From contig JANATF010000007.1 of assembly GCA_029449245.1 (NCBI GenBank), positions 930,001 to 994,000 on the forward strand: a stretch of 64,000 bases of DNA, given 5' to 3'. A model generated the notes under the pieces. It was not told the origin of the DNA. It searched no databases and saw only the letters and a list, made by a program, of their open reading frames with translations. The stretch comes from Mortierella alpina. Lineage: Eukaryota; Mortierellomycota; Mortierellomycetes; Mortierellales; Mortierellaceae. Below are positions 36,426-46,397 of this stretch, piece by piece. Each line of letters starts with the position of its first letter. Within the stretch, counting starts at the first letter, position 1. Both the position numbers and the translations under genes were made by a program.

Positions 36426-37056
36426 AGTGCAAAAAGAAAACATATGTGCATTTCACTGTATGCACCTGTTCCATGCGCGCTTCGAAATTGCTCTTACTCG
36501 ACCGAGCCCGACACCCAGCCCTCGTCAAATGTGCGGCTACCATCGTGCGCCCGACCCGGACTCACTGATGCTAGAGATAACAATAGTCTACACACGAGGA
36601 GAGCAGACCCACATGATTCCAGTAAGGTACACACATCTTGACTTCGATACTCACTAGAGTATTTCATGTACATGTACACCGTAATGGCAGTTTCGACACG
36701 CAAACAGTAGGTAGTCCCCTCAGATTGTAGGGAGGCAGTGCATTCCAAGCAAAGGTATCTTGGCTGTCTTCTTTGACCAAGTTGGTAGGAACCCGAGTAT
36801 CCACTCAGAGCGATGTCGACAAACACTAATGGAGGCCCCATAGAAGCGCGTTCAAAAGATTCTTCGCGTGGTGCGTGTTGTGTAAATATTGTCGTAAGTA
36901 CAGTACGTGTTTGTTTTGTCAGCAATGAAAAACGCGCCGGGGTGTGTGTGGACAAAAAACCCTATCTTCAATTGAGGTGTGTGCTGACGATGAGCAGTCG
37001 CTTTACCCCATCCATCCGCAGTCAAGTGATCGTCTGCGGACTGTGTCGTATTCTCG

Positions 37057-37064
37057 TATAAATA
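37057..37064 (+). promoter_or_regulatory. TATA box of GST-like gene 2
   Basis: TATAAATA lies 53 bases before the ATG at 37110, close to the matching element of copy 1. Confidence 0.65.
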
Positions 37065-37109
37065 AGAGCAAAGTCCCCCTGAGGCTGCTATAACTTAGCC
37101 TACAACAGC

Positions 37110-38178
37110 ATGTCCTCCTCCGCCACAACGCAGCGCTACCGCCTCTTCCACAACGAGGTCTCGACCGAGGAAACCTCTCGCATCCTCGAAGCAGACCCCA
37201 AGAGCGTTGAGTACGACTTGCTCTACTTTGACTTCACGTGCATTGCCGCCACACCGCGTTATATTCTCTCATATGGCAATGCCAAGTGGAATGATCGCTT
37301 CCCTAAGGTAAAACTATCGAATACCGCTTCGCTCTTATGCGCGGATTTTGCTGACAAGAGGGTTGAAAGACGTTTAACGATTCAATCTTATCCTTGTAGG
37401 AATGGGAGGATAAGGAAGTGTACGATTGTCCCTTTGGCGTAATGCCTGTTCTGCACGTCAGGTCGGAGGAAGGGAAGGTAGATAATTTTTCCCACGGAGA
37501 CATTCTCGCGGCTCACCTCTGTTTTACTCGTGGTAGTGCGAAAACTAAAACCAACCAACTTTCTACCCGTAGGCTATGCTGGCAGAGTCCTTCGTCATTG
37601 ACCTCTACTTGGCCGAAAAGTTCAACCTCTTGGGTTCGAACAGATATGAGGCCGAGACCATCAAGGCGTTCTATTCGTCTATTCACTATTTACGCGAACG
37701 TTCTCTGATGCGAGTGACATGGACGTTTGAAGACAAGCGCAAGGAGTCCTTTGAGAGATTCACAACAAAAATGGTGCCTTGGTGGATCCAGGTCCATGAG
37801 CAACACCTAGAGCGCAATGGAGGCAATGGCCATTATTTTGGCGACAAGGTAATGTTAGCAACACAAAAGCACGGACGGGTAGGGCTGTGAAATAGAGGAG
37901 GAAGCACCTCAACTAACTGTTGACAACGGAACTGCACCTAGATTTCTCTGGCGGACATTCATCTCGTGAGTGTTCTTGACCACTTTGCTGAGCTTCCTCG
38001 GGGCGACGAGATCGTTGCGATCTTCCGGGCTTCATCTTTGATCTGGAAGGTGAGGGAGACGGTGCTCGCAAACGCCGAGATTGCTGCTTGGAGGGAGACC
38101 GAGGGCTTCCACAAGCTGGTCGAGGGAGGCAAGAAGTTTTACAGCGGTACAGGTTTTCTTGACAAAGTCGAGGCGTGA
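37110..38178 (+). CDS. Glutathione-S-transferase-like protein, copy 2, 262 aa
   Basis: Four exons, 37110-37307, 37400-37477, 37573-37848 and 37942-38178, with the same phases as copy 1 and equal lengths for exons 2-4. The protein is nearly the same throughout (LSYGNAKWN, FGVMPVLHVRSEEGK, SLADIHLVSVLDHFAELPRGDE). Differences concentrate in the N-terminal tail (two residues shorter), around residues 60-66, and in the last exon. Introns differ far more than exons, so the copies are old enough to have diverged at neutral sites while the protein stayed under constraint. Role as for copy 1; substrate unknown. Confidence 0.85.
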
Positions 38179-38329
38179 AAGGAATCTAGGTTTGGCCCTC
38201 TACCGCAGGGGCTCCCCTTGCATGCAAGACCGATGTGGGGGGCGTACTGACGTTGTCCAGAGCAGAGCAACTGGTGTTGTTGGTGTTGCTTGGGATATAA
38301 CGGCTGAGGGAGGACGGGATGGTTGATCC

Positions 38330-40589
38330 AATATAAAAATCCATCATACTTTATCCTCTTACCCAGATCCCGCATCTGTCGTGCTGAATTATCTCTTAAA
38401 AAACGCCGCTCCTCGGCAGTCTTGGGATGGCCCAAGCCCGCTTGGCCCTGATCCTCTGTGTTCTTTGATCCTTGATTCGCGCCCTCGTTCCTTCAAAGTC
38501 CTGTAAGGTGCTCCTGACTTCTCTTTGTACTTTGGCGGTGTTGTCCACCGCGGCCACTGTATCGCCTGCTCCTAGAGACGCCATTGAAAGATACTCCGTG
38601 GCCTCTCTGACTGGCTTGCTCTCAGGTAACTTGAGTCGCCTCTCCCTTTTTTTCAGTGACCGCCGGCTGAAGGATATGTCGTTGATGTCAGCTGCTGTGA
38701 TACGATGGGTTTTTTTGGACCTGGGAACCTCCGTGAGCAACTTCTCATGCTCCCCCTGACCTGTGTCTGAACATGAAACGAATGAAAGCATGTAAGTCTC
38801 GAAAGGAAAAAAAAAAAAAAAAAGAGCATTTTTAACTTACCGTAAAGCGCATGGTATCTATTCAGATGCTGCTCCATTTCAGGTGGGTGACAACGTTGGT
38901 TTCGCTCATGATTCTTAATCCGTAATCCGTGGCACCGAACACGACTACTCTCTGCATACCGCGGCTGTTAGAGATGAGGTCATGTTCGTCAAGTCTCTCA
39001 GTGGAATCCTCGACGGTATGGTGCTCCCAGGTGACGTTGGTCCTTTCTTCGATTTTCCCTGCCTCCTTCTTAGAGGTTGTCTTTACTCCGTCCTTCGCCG
39101 CATCCTTGACCTTGAACCAAAAATATTTGGTCTGCCGGGCTTGGCGAAGGGATTCCTCATGTGGGGCGACTCCTTTCCATTCGTCTCGCGCGGCGGTCCT
39201 GGCTGCTTGCAGGGCTATGTAGGTGGATGCGTGAGAGGGAGGTAGAGGTGGTCGCGGCTGGGGGCAGTGGCGGAGGTGGTGGCGGGTGGCCGTGTCCAGG
39301 GAGAAGTGCCTCTCGCTGACCTTGTGCTCTAAACGCGCCTCTGTTCTGATCCCCTCTAATCGCGCCAGCTCCTTTCGCATCTCCTTGACTTCCGCCTCCA
39401 AGGTGCTGCAGAACTCCGCGGCCGCCTCACAGCGCTCGTCGACTTCAGCCTTGCTCGAGCCCGTTTCCAGAAACTCCTGGCGCCAGCTGCGATTTGCTCT
39501 CCATTTTTGCAGCTTCTTCCTGGCCACTTAGGCGCTACGTACATGTACAGGGTGCCCAGCCCTATGGGTCCGTGCGGAATCACCTTGCCCATAACACGGA
39601 ACGTGTTTCTGTCGACGAAAATGATCCTACGGAATATATACATAGAGTATTAGAGTGCGAAGGATAGAACTTCTGTGCTGTGTCAAATGCAGCACACTCT
39701 TACCTATGAGCGAACTGGAGTCCGCCTTGTCGACGCAGACCCTCCACCTTGTCTAGGTCAAGGAAGGCACCAAACACATCATTCTTGTCCGCTATTGTTC
39801 CTGCTCCTGACTCGATCCGTGAGCCATCGGTTCTGATCACGTCAAACTGATCCTCGCTCGAGGAGCACAGAGCCTCAAGTAATCCTTGGCAGCTAAGATG
39901 TAGCCCCTGCATGGATGCTGCCGATAGCTGTGGCGACATGCTCCTTGTGAATAGTGGATGTCCTGTGAGGCGGAGGATGCGGTTGGCGATACGGACAAGC
40001 AGGGCTCAGAGGAGAATATGGGGTAGCTATTCAATCGTCCCGTCTCCATCGGCTTTTGTTCGCTTCTTGGGTACATACGGCCGCAAGAAGTTGCCAATCT
40101 CCGCTACCACCTGGCATTCACGCTCCGTAAACTCTGAACCTTTGTGGGCGCTCTTACGGACCCAAACCGCATCCAGAGGCTGATCAACGTGTGGGGATTC
40201 CAAAAGCATTTTCAGGACGGCTGGATCCTCGCACTTGACGATTCTCCCTCCGCTTTCTCGCCGCTGACTGCTCCTGCTCCCGTGGACTTGTCAGAGTTGG
40301 CTTCCTCAAGATCGTCTTGCTCTTCTAGCTCCTCCACGGCATCCATGACCATGTCCAAACGCTGTGCTTCCTCCATTCCTACGTCCAGAGCCTTGACTGG
40401 ACCCACTGGTTGTTGGTCGTCTTCCGCTGCGTCTAAACAATCAAGCTCCAGCTCAATCTGCTTGAATCCTCCCATCCTTGGTGACGGCTCATGCTGCTGC
40501 AGCTTCTGGAGCCGTTGTAAAATGGAGGGAATGGCCGCAGTCCTGCCTGTCCTCTGAGCGCGGTCCAGATCGTCACAGAGAGTCCTCAC
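38330..40589 (-). pseudogene. Degraded multi-exon gene, possibly Fanzor/TnpB-like element
   Basis: Read on the minus strand, blocks that belong to one protein lie in order in different frames: 40589-40212 (GFKQIELELDCLDAAEDDQQ), 40209-40027 (ending in TAG), 39939-39704, an intron with good sites (39703-39627), 39626-39527 (RIIFVDRNTFRVMGKVIPHG), 39527-38865, a short EQHLNRYHAL block near 38870-38840, and a Lys/Arg-rich block (KTHRITAADINDISFSRRSL) to 38396. Frames change near 39530, 38875 and 38420. From memory this block order resembles a large repeated Mortierella family with a RuvC-like strand; here RVVVFGATDYG (about 38957-38925) would carry the first acidic residue. The zinc finger and later RuvC motifs are not seen. 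The element identity is inference; that the gene is broken is plain. Confidence 0.6.
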
Positions 40590-41490
40590 AAAAAAACGAC
40601 ATTACGAAACCGACAATGACATCAACGCTATCATGGCGACCGTAAGCGAACCGTTATCGACGGCCAAACCACACAGTAAGACCCGCGTCGTTGGCGATTG
40701 TACAATTAGCGACAAAAGCTCCTGAAGGAGTAAAAGTCGTGTTGCTGAGGCGACACCTCGAGGGTAAATACAAATGCGTGCCCCGACTTCAGAACTTGTT
40801 GCATGAGTCATTTCTCATGCATCAGCAGCCAACAAAGAGCTAGGTGTCAGCAATGGTCAAGGACAAGATAAAATACGCAATCACAGTTAACGGAGTAGCT
40901 CACCGATGTGGATGGGTGAATTTGGGCCCGCCCGGGGCTGCCTACGTCGATGGGGATGCAAGGTCAGTTTACGTTGATACCAAGTGGACGTTGTTAAAGC
41001 GACCACCAGTGACAAAGATGGCGCAGACTATTGACCACTGTCGGCAAACGCCATCAAGCCCGGGAGTGATTGCAAAACTGCGCACAGTTCTTGAGTTAAT
41101 GAGGATGGTCGGTTTGACCGCGCTATCGATGAATGGAGCATTGGACATGGTTATGCAGGGTCGTGCCGAACTATGATAGGTTCAGATTGGCGCGCTACGC
41201 CTATTCTCAGTCGAGTAAGTTAAAATTAGCTGCTAGTCGCGTGCGCCTCAAGACTCTTCGTGATTGTGTCATTGTCAAGGACGTAGGTCATGTTTCATGG
41301 GAAAATGTATCCGAAATTGGCGTGCTACGCCTATTCTCTCACGAAAGCTATTTTTCGGGGAAGATACACCAGTAAGTTTACCCTAACATTGCCTCAGAAA
41401 GGCGCGCTATGTTTATTCTTGAGCAGTAAAAATTCTGCTATAAAGATGGAGCCTCTCTGCCAGCACACTCCCAAACCAAGAATCATTATC
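40590..41490. other. Stretch with three degenerate repeats, no supportable gene
   Basis: Between the relic and the secreted protein gene. Frames at 40844-41176 and 41133-41375 have no recognisable domain. Three imperfect copies of a 20-23 base motif lie in the right half and are listed separately. The last 70 bases are the leader of the next gene. Confidence 0.45.
41186..41420 (+). repeat. Three imperfect copies of a GCGCTACGCCTATTCT motif
   Basis: Copies at 41186-41208 (ATTGGCGCGCTACGCCTATT..), 41316-41338 (ATTGGCGTGCTACGCCTATT..) and 41401-41420 (GGCGCGCTATGTTTATTCTT). The first two differ at one base in 23. The copies are direct and 130 and about 85 bases apart, the last ending 70 bases before the ATG at 41491. 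An AGTAAG/AGTAAA sequence follows each at 5-35 bases. Confidence 0.75.
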
Positions 41491-42462
41491 ATGAAACATT
41501 CCACTGTCACCAGCTCTCGTCAGAGCGTCTTCCGCAGGCTCATGTTTCTCGCCTCAGTGACGCTCGGAGCATGCCTTTTATCCAGCACCACATCTGCTGC
41601 CGCGAACAAAAACAACATGGAGTTTGTGACAGCCGATTTTGGTAAAGTGTCCAACATTTCACAGTCTATCCTCCAACGCCAAGACATCCAAGGCGCCCAA
41701 GGCATGTACGACTGGAGATCATTGGAGCCTGCCAAGGACGTTTACGACTTTTCGGAAATCAAGAGGGACCTCGAGTTTCTCAACGGCAAGAAACTCTTTG
41801 TCCAAGTTCAAGACCGCTTCTTTGATCCAAAACAACGCTGGATCCCGCAGTACTTGCTCGACGATCCTATCTATGAAGGCGGACTGGTAAGACAGACTGA
41901 TTCGGATGTCCCCGAGGGCGGTTGGGCCACCAAGCAATGGGTTCCCGCCGTGCGTCAACGATTCCAAGCGCTGTTACTTGCTATGTCCAAGGAGCTGGAC
42001 GGAAAGGTCTTTGGTGTCAACTTGCCCGAGACCGCTATTGGAGTGAACATGACGAACGCGACGTGCGACCAGTACTTTGATGCGGAGATGGAGACTGCGC
42101 TGTACGGTCGATCCGTTTTCAAGAAATCCATCTTTGTCCAGTATGTAAACTTTTGGCCCTGTGAGTACGCAAATAGCCGCAATTACATGGGACGATCCTT
42201 TGAGACGGCGGTTGAGCACGGTTTCGGAGTGGGAGGACCTGATGTGAGACCATGGAAACCATACCAGATGGCGAACTCTTACAAGTTTTTTAACGAGTAC
42301 AGGAACAACCTCAGCACCATTGCCATCGCGGTTCAGCATTGGGATTTGAGATTCAAAAATGAGACGACTGGTTTGCCTTTCACAAGGGATGAGTTTAGAA
42401 GATTTGCTGTAGATTACCTTGGAGCAAACATGCTCTTTTGGACCAGCGCTATCTTAGAATAA
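41491..42462 (+). CDS. Secreted TIM-barrel-like (glycoside-hydrolase-like) protein, 323 aa
   Basis: A single exon. The first 38 residues form a signal peptide (basic SVFRRL, then LMFLASVTLGACLL, then SSTTSAAA). The mature part has features of a (beta/alpha)8 hydrolase: GAQGMYDWRSLEPAKDVYDF, KKLFVQVQDRFF, VFGVNLPETAIGV with a possible catalytic Glu after strand 4, FVQYVNFWP, and IAVQHWDLRF. The WRSLEP.KD.YDF pattern is shared with uncharacterised secreted bacterial and fungal proteins of glycoside-hydrolase appearance. No CAZy family can be assigned by eye and the second catalytic acid is not identified. An in-frame upstream extension exists, but the ATG at 41491 is the one directly before the signal peptide. 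Confidence 0.75.
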   Translation: MKHSTVTSSRQSVFRRLMFLASVTLGACLLSSTTSAAANKNNMEFVTADFGKVSNISQSILQRQDIQGAQGMYDWRSLEPAKDVYDFSEIKRDLEFLNGKKLFVQVQDRFFDPKQRWIPQYLLDDPIYEGGLVRQTDSDVPEGGWATKQWVPAVRQRFQALLLAMSKELDGKVFGVNLPETAIGVNMTNATCDQYFDAEMETALYGRSVFKKSIFVQYVNFWPCEYANSRNYMGRSFETAVEHGFGVGGPDVRPWKPYQMANSYKFFNEYRNNLSTIAIAVQHWDLRFKNETTGLPFTRDEFRRFAVDYLGANMLFWTSAILE

Positions 42463-42616
42463 AACACTTGTCGCAAGCCCAAAAAAAAAAAAAAAAAACA
42501 GGGCGGCAGTTGATCCGTGCGCTGAACTTCTGGCTGCCCCTTTCTTCACACCTGACACGCCTTGCCTTTCTCATTCTACTTCTCTTTTGAACAGCATTCA
42601 TAATAACATCGGCTCT

Positions 42617-43975
42617 ATGGATGAGCCAATTCACATCGTCATCAGACTGCCTTACGCTCGTCCTGAGGGCTACGTGGACACACAGCCGGTACGCTGCGAG
42701 CAGGACGGCGTGATGCACCGTGCCCGACCAACACGCTGCGGCACACCTAACAGTCGACACCTTCATCGTCTCACAATAGATTCAATGGACAGAAGTCATG
42801 GAAAAAACGCTCTGGCAAATCATTGGACAGACGAAACCATCACTCGTCGATTGTAAGAGAACCAGCTAATGACCAGACGGAGAGAGGCACCGAAACAACA
42901 TGACAAGAGACTAATGCTGTTTTATGCAATGCGGCTAGGGAATGCTGTTTCCCGGCAGCTAGGAAATGTTCCTGTTCCGTTCCTTATCAGACACGCTGCG
43001 TTTCTCTACCAGAACCAGCTGCAGGATCTTCACCGCATTGGCGAGCAGCAGGATTTAACAGCGCAACTTCAAGCGAGTTCACGCCCGACGAGTCGAGGTC
43101 ACATCGGGCCTGGGCCTGGTGCAGCTACCACGTCCTTGGAGACCCACTTGACCCGCTCACCGTCATCAGCAAGCTTGCAACAGGCTCAAAGAGATAACTC
43201 GGCCTCGGATATATCCCATGCAGGTTCAAATCAAGGCGGGTACAGGGACCGTGGAATGTCGTTGGGTGCGCGAGATGGGCCCTCAGCGGGACTGACCAGC
43301 GGTCACTCCAACGCGAGCGTCCATCAGCAGCAAGAAGCACCTCCGACCAAGGCACAGGCCAGTCCATCTCTATCGGGCATCATTTCAACATTTCCTTCTT
43401 CAGGAAAGCCGGCGTCCATGTCTTCATCCGCTTCCACCATCCGACCCATTCCGCCTTCGTCGCCATCTCCTTCACTACGGAATACAACAGCCAGCTCGCA
43501 TCAGGCGCCGTCCGAAGGCAATCTCTACAACTCTGGCGTGTTGTCCAACCGCGGCTCCGCTCAGCCTCGTTCAACAAGGGGATCCCAACTGATAGGGTCG
43601 TCATTGGACCGTAGATCCAACTACCAGGGCTCCACCCTGCCAACGTCTCCTCAGGAAGAAGCCTCGTTTTCGGAAGTAGGCGGTAAACGTATATCAGAGC
43701 CAGCGCATCCGTTCCATCACGCCACAATCTCAGCTTCTATGCATCTCTCAGACACCGCCCCGACGGCGTTTGCACAATCGCCGCCGTTGCCAGTGCGATC
43801 AAACGCGGATCCTACTGCTGCCTATCGGTCTCCTTTTCAAGATAATGATCCGTCCTCTACTATCTCATCTGTCTCTACTCCATATTCTCAAAGTAACAGC
43901 GCCTCGCAGATCTTTGAGGAGACGTCGTTCTTCAATCAGCTTTCTTCGAATGACTCGCTCTCCCGAGGTCATCAT

Positions 43976-44013
<38 letters not shown>

Positions 44014-44928
44014 ACATGAGGAGTTGCCTTCTCATAGGGGCGATTATCCGTTCGGACAGGAGAAAGGAGGATATGGATTGGGATTCGTGGGAGTCAACTC
44101 TTCTTCGTCAATGCGGTATAATCAGGCGAATCGAGGTAGTGTTGACGACGACGACGAGGATGACGATGAACATACCGATCAAGACGATGAAGGAGAGAAC
44201 CAAGATGAGTCTGGACCGCTCAGCGAGCAGATAAAGCAATTGCATCTTGAGGATGTCCTAGCGTTTTTGCCGATCGGTGGTTCAGCCTCGGGTGTGTTTC
44301 AAAGGCCGACGACAACGACGACTACCACCACAACAGAGGATGGATACCAGCGGAGGACAGCGTCCGGAGACAAGATGCCGTTCCAGTTGGATGATGAGCT
44401 CGCGAGTCTGGGCACAAGGGCTTTGGAGGAGATTTTGGAAAATGATGGAGGGGATGAGGAGGAGGGACATCGGGTCCGCGGAATTCGGTTCCAGGATAAT
44501 GTGGGGCCAAATCGACTTCGGGGATTAGGCCGAGAAGGTAGAGGATACACCCCACAGCTTGCCAATTCGTTAACAGAGAGCGAACCGCTCTTCTCATGCC
44601 GATGCTAATATTTTCACGCAAACTCTTTTAGGTACACTCCCGTCCAAGCTAAAGACAAGTCCTGAGAGATCAGGCGCAAACTCGCGTAAATCGAGTGCAC
44701 AAAACTCGGTGGGATCATCCTTCAGTGATCTGTCTGGTATGAGGCAATGTTTTCACGACCAGCGATAGCGAAGTACTGTGTAATTATTGCTTGATACATT
44801 CGTCAGATACATGTACTCACGCTGTAACTTGCAAACCTATGCTTTTATTTTGATCCGCAGACTCCTCAGTTACGCAGTCAGCAATGGAGGATGCGTATCT
44901 GTCTGGTTTCAACAACTCCAAGATGTAA
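42617..44928 (+). CDS. ATG29: Autophagy protein Atg29, 638 aa
   Basis: Five exons in phase: 42617-42688, 42780-42852, 42939-44537, 44632-44736 and 44861-44928. The N-terminal Atg29 domain (residues 1-90) is assembled from the first three exons: HIVIRLPYARPEGYVDTQP, IQWTEVMEKTLWQIIGQTK, SLVDWNAVSRQLGNVPVPFL and the AAFLYQNQLQDLHRI helix. Atg29 works with Atg17 and Atg31 as scaffold of the phagophore assembly site. The middle is a long disordered Ser/Pro-rich region with a polyglutamine tract (CAG/CAA at about 43975-44015) and a Glu/Asp run (44145-44215). The last exons give SSFSDLSDSSVTQSAMEDA, a conserved end motif. The frame that reads through after 44537 to a stop at 44608 is the unspliced alternative and loses this motif. 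Confidence 0.92.
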
Positions 44929-45196
44929 GATGACCATAGCTATTTGCTGAACCCGAAGGTCGTTGCATCTATAGCATATGCGGTACTGACGCTGTTTTCT
45001 CTTTGCTCGAACGCACTCGCTTTCAGATCCCTGTTCATGCACGCGTCCACCAAGAATTGAAGGGCGCGACTTGTCACCCCTCAGCACCACACAAGCCACG
45101 TAAAGAATAAAGTTTCAAGAAAAGGTCGCGTTTTGGTTTTTTGGCATCAACATAGGACGAATCAGACGCTGGAAACGCAATTCAACAGGAACAACG

Positions 45197-46205
45197 ATGA
45201 ACGGCACGCCTTTTGCATTCTATAACAACTTCAATTCACTTTCCATACACACCTCAGAACAGCAGGACGCGCCGTCGTTTGCATGCGACACTTCAGGCCA
45301 TGAACCTTCTTCTCGGAAGAGAAAGAGCTCGGTTGACGACATTTCACCGCTTGTGATGAAGACCCGGACAGGAATTGGTCTTGAGCAGGAAATTGTCTAC
45401 GGTAAAAAGGAAATCAACAACCCCCGCGTGAAATGTCTACTCGACGTCTGCAGGCTGGCAGACCTCCTGAAGGATCCTGTTGATCTCGAGAACCTGACCA
45501 GCTAACTCGAAAGCCCAATTTTTTTTAGATAGGACTATGACCATGTTGATGGCGGGACAAAGGCGGTTACTCGAGGAGCAGAGACAGAGGGAATACCAGC
45601 TTGCGATGCAACGGCAAGCAGAACAACAATTTCAGGAGCAGCAGCAGCAACAACAATGTGCACCTATGTACCACACTCAGTCTCTGCATCATCATAAAGA
45701 AAGTCCAGCAGAGGCGATGAGACGGCTGTTCATGGCGGGCAAGAACCAATCGTCAGCACAGCATCCTCAGACAGATCTTTCGACCGCAGGCACTCTATTT
45801 GCTACGGCAACAGCAACAGTGATGGGGACGCCAGCAAGGGCATCGACCTTTGCGGATTGTGCGGGAGAGATCGCTGGGTGTGAAACGAATCGGATCCCGG
45901 GCATGCGAGATCGATATCAAGCTATGATCACGCCATGCACATTCTGTAGGCGGCCGCAATGCCAGTTTTGTGCAGTGCATTGTGCTTCATGTCAGGAGAT
46001 GACCTGTCGGGCTTGCTGTGTTGCCAGGTATGTCAGGAGGATTGCTTCTTGGGCCCTCATACATTTGCCGCACGAACGAAGAGAGAGGTTTGGTTGGCAG
46101 TGGACAGAGTGGCTAACCCATTGTGCAATGCTGCTTACTGTATGTGGTCGAAATAGCTATGACAAGCCAGAGGTCGAGCACCATTGCCATATGTGCTTGG
46201 GATAA
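45197..46205 (+). CDS. Siva-type cysteine-rich protein, 250 aa
   Basis: Three exons in phase: 45197-45401, 45529-46027 and 46157-46205. The first half holds a basic patch (SSRKRKSS), a Gln-rich helix (residues about 80-105) and low-complexity sequence. The last 50 residues form a cysteine cluster with spacing C-x2-C-x4-C-x2-C-x3-C-x2-C-x4-C-x2-C, from CTFCRRPQC to CRAC, then YDKPEVEHHCHMC. This is the spacing of the zinc-binding C-terminal domain of animal Siva, a death-receptor-associated adaptor, including an acidic Y..(P)E..C..C end. Fungal members have no known role that I can name. Without splicing of the last intron, the frame runs on into unrelated sequence and loses the last Cys pair. 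Siva-like RING-type fingers of other families are the alternative. Confidence 0.72.
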
Positions 46206-46397
46206 ACTTGGATAAAAATCTTTTGAATTGTATTTCAGCCTCGCTATATTTGCCCATTTCTTCTTTCTCTCTTTCTCTTATCTCGTTCTCGTCTTCCAGT
46301 GCCACCATTGCTCTACTTGCTGGAAGCACCCTCACCATCTATCCACCCTACGGACTGCAGTCGACCGCGCTTACACCACATCCAGTATTCTCTCGCC

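Larger units (their letters stand above)
35770..37109. other. Accessory intergenic stretch with a GST relic
   Basis: Contains the terpene synthase promoter (left), a GST fragment (36283-36425), and the promoter of GST-like gene 2 (right). A palindromic TGCATGTAATATGCATGCA lies near 35838-35856. No other gene is supportable; a 153-codon minus frame at 36494-36955 shows no known domain. Confidence 0.5.
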
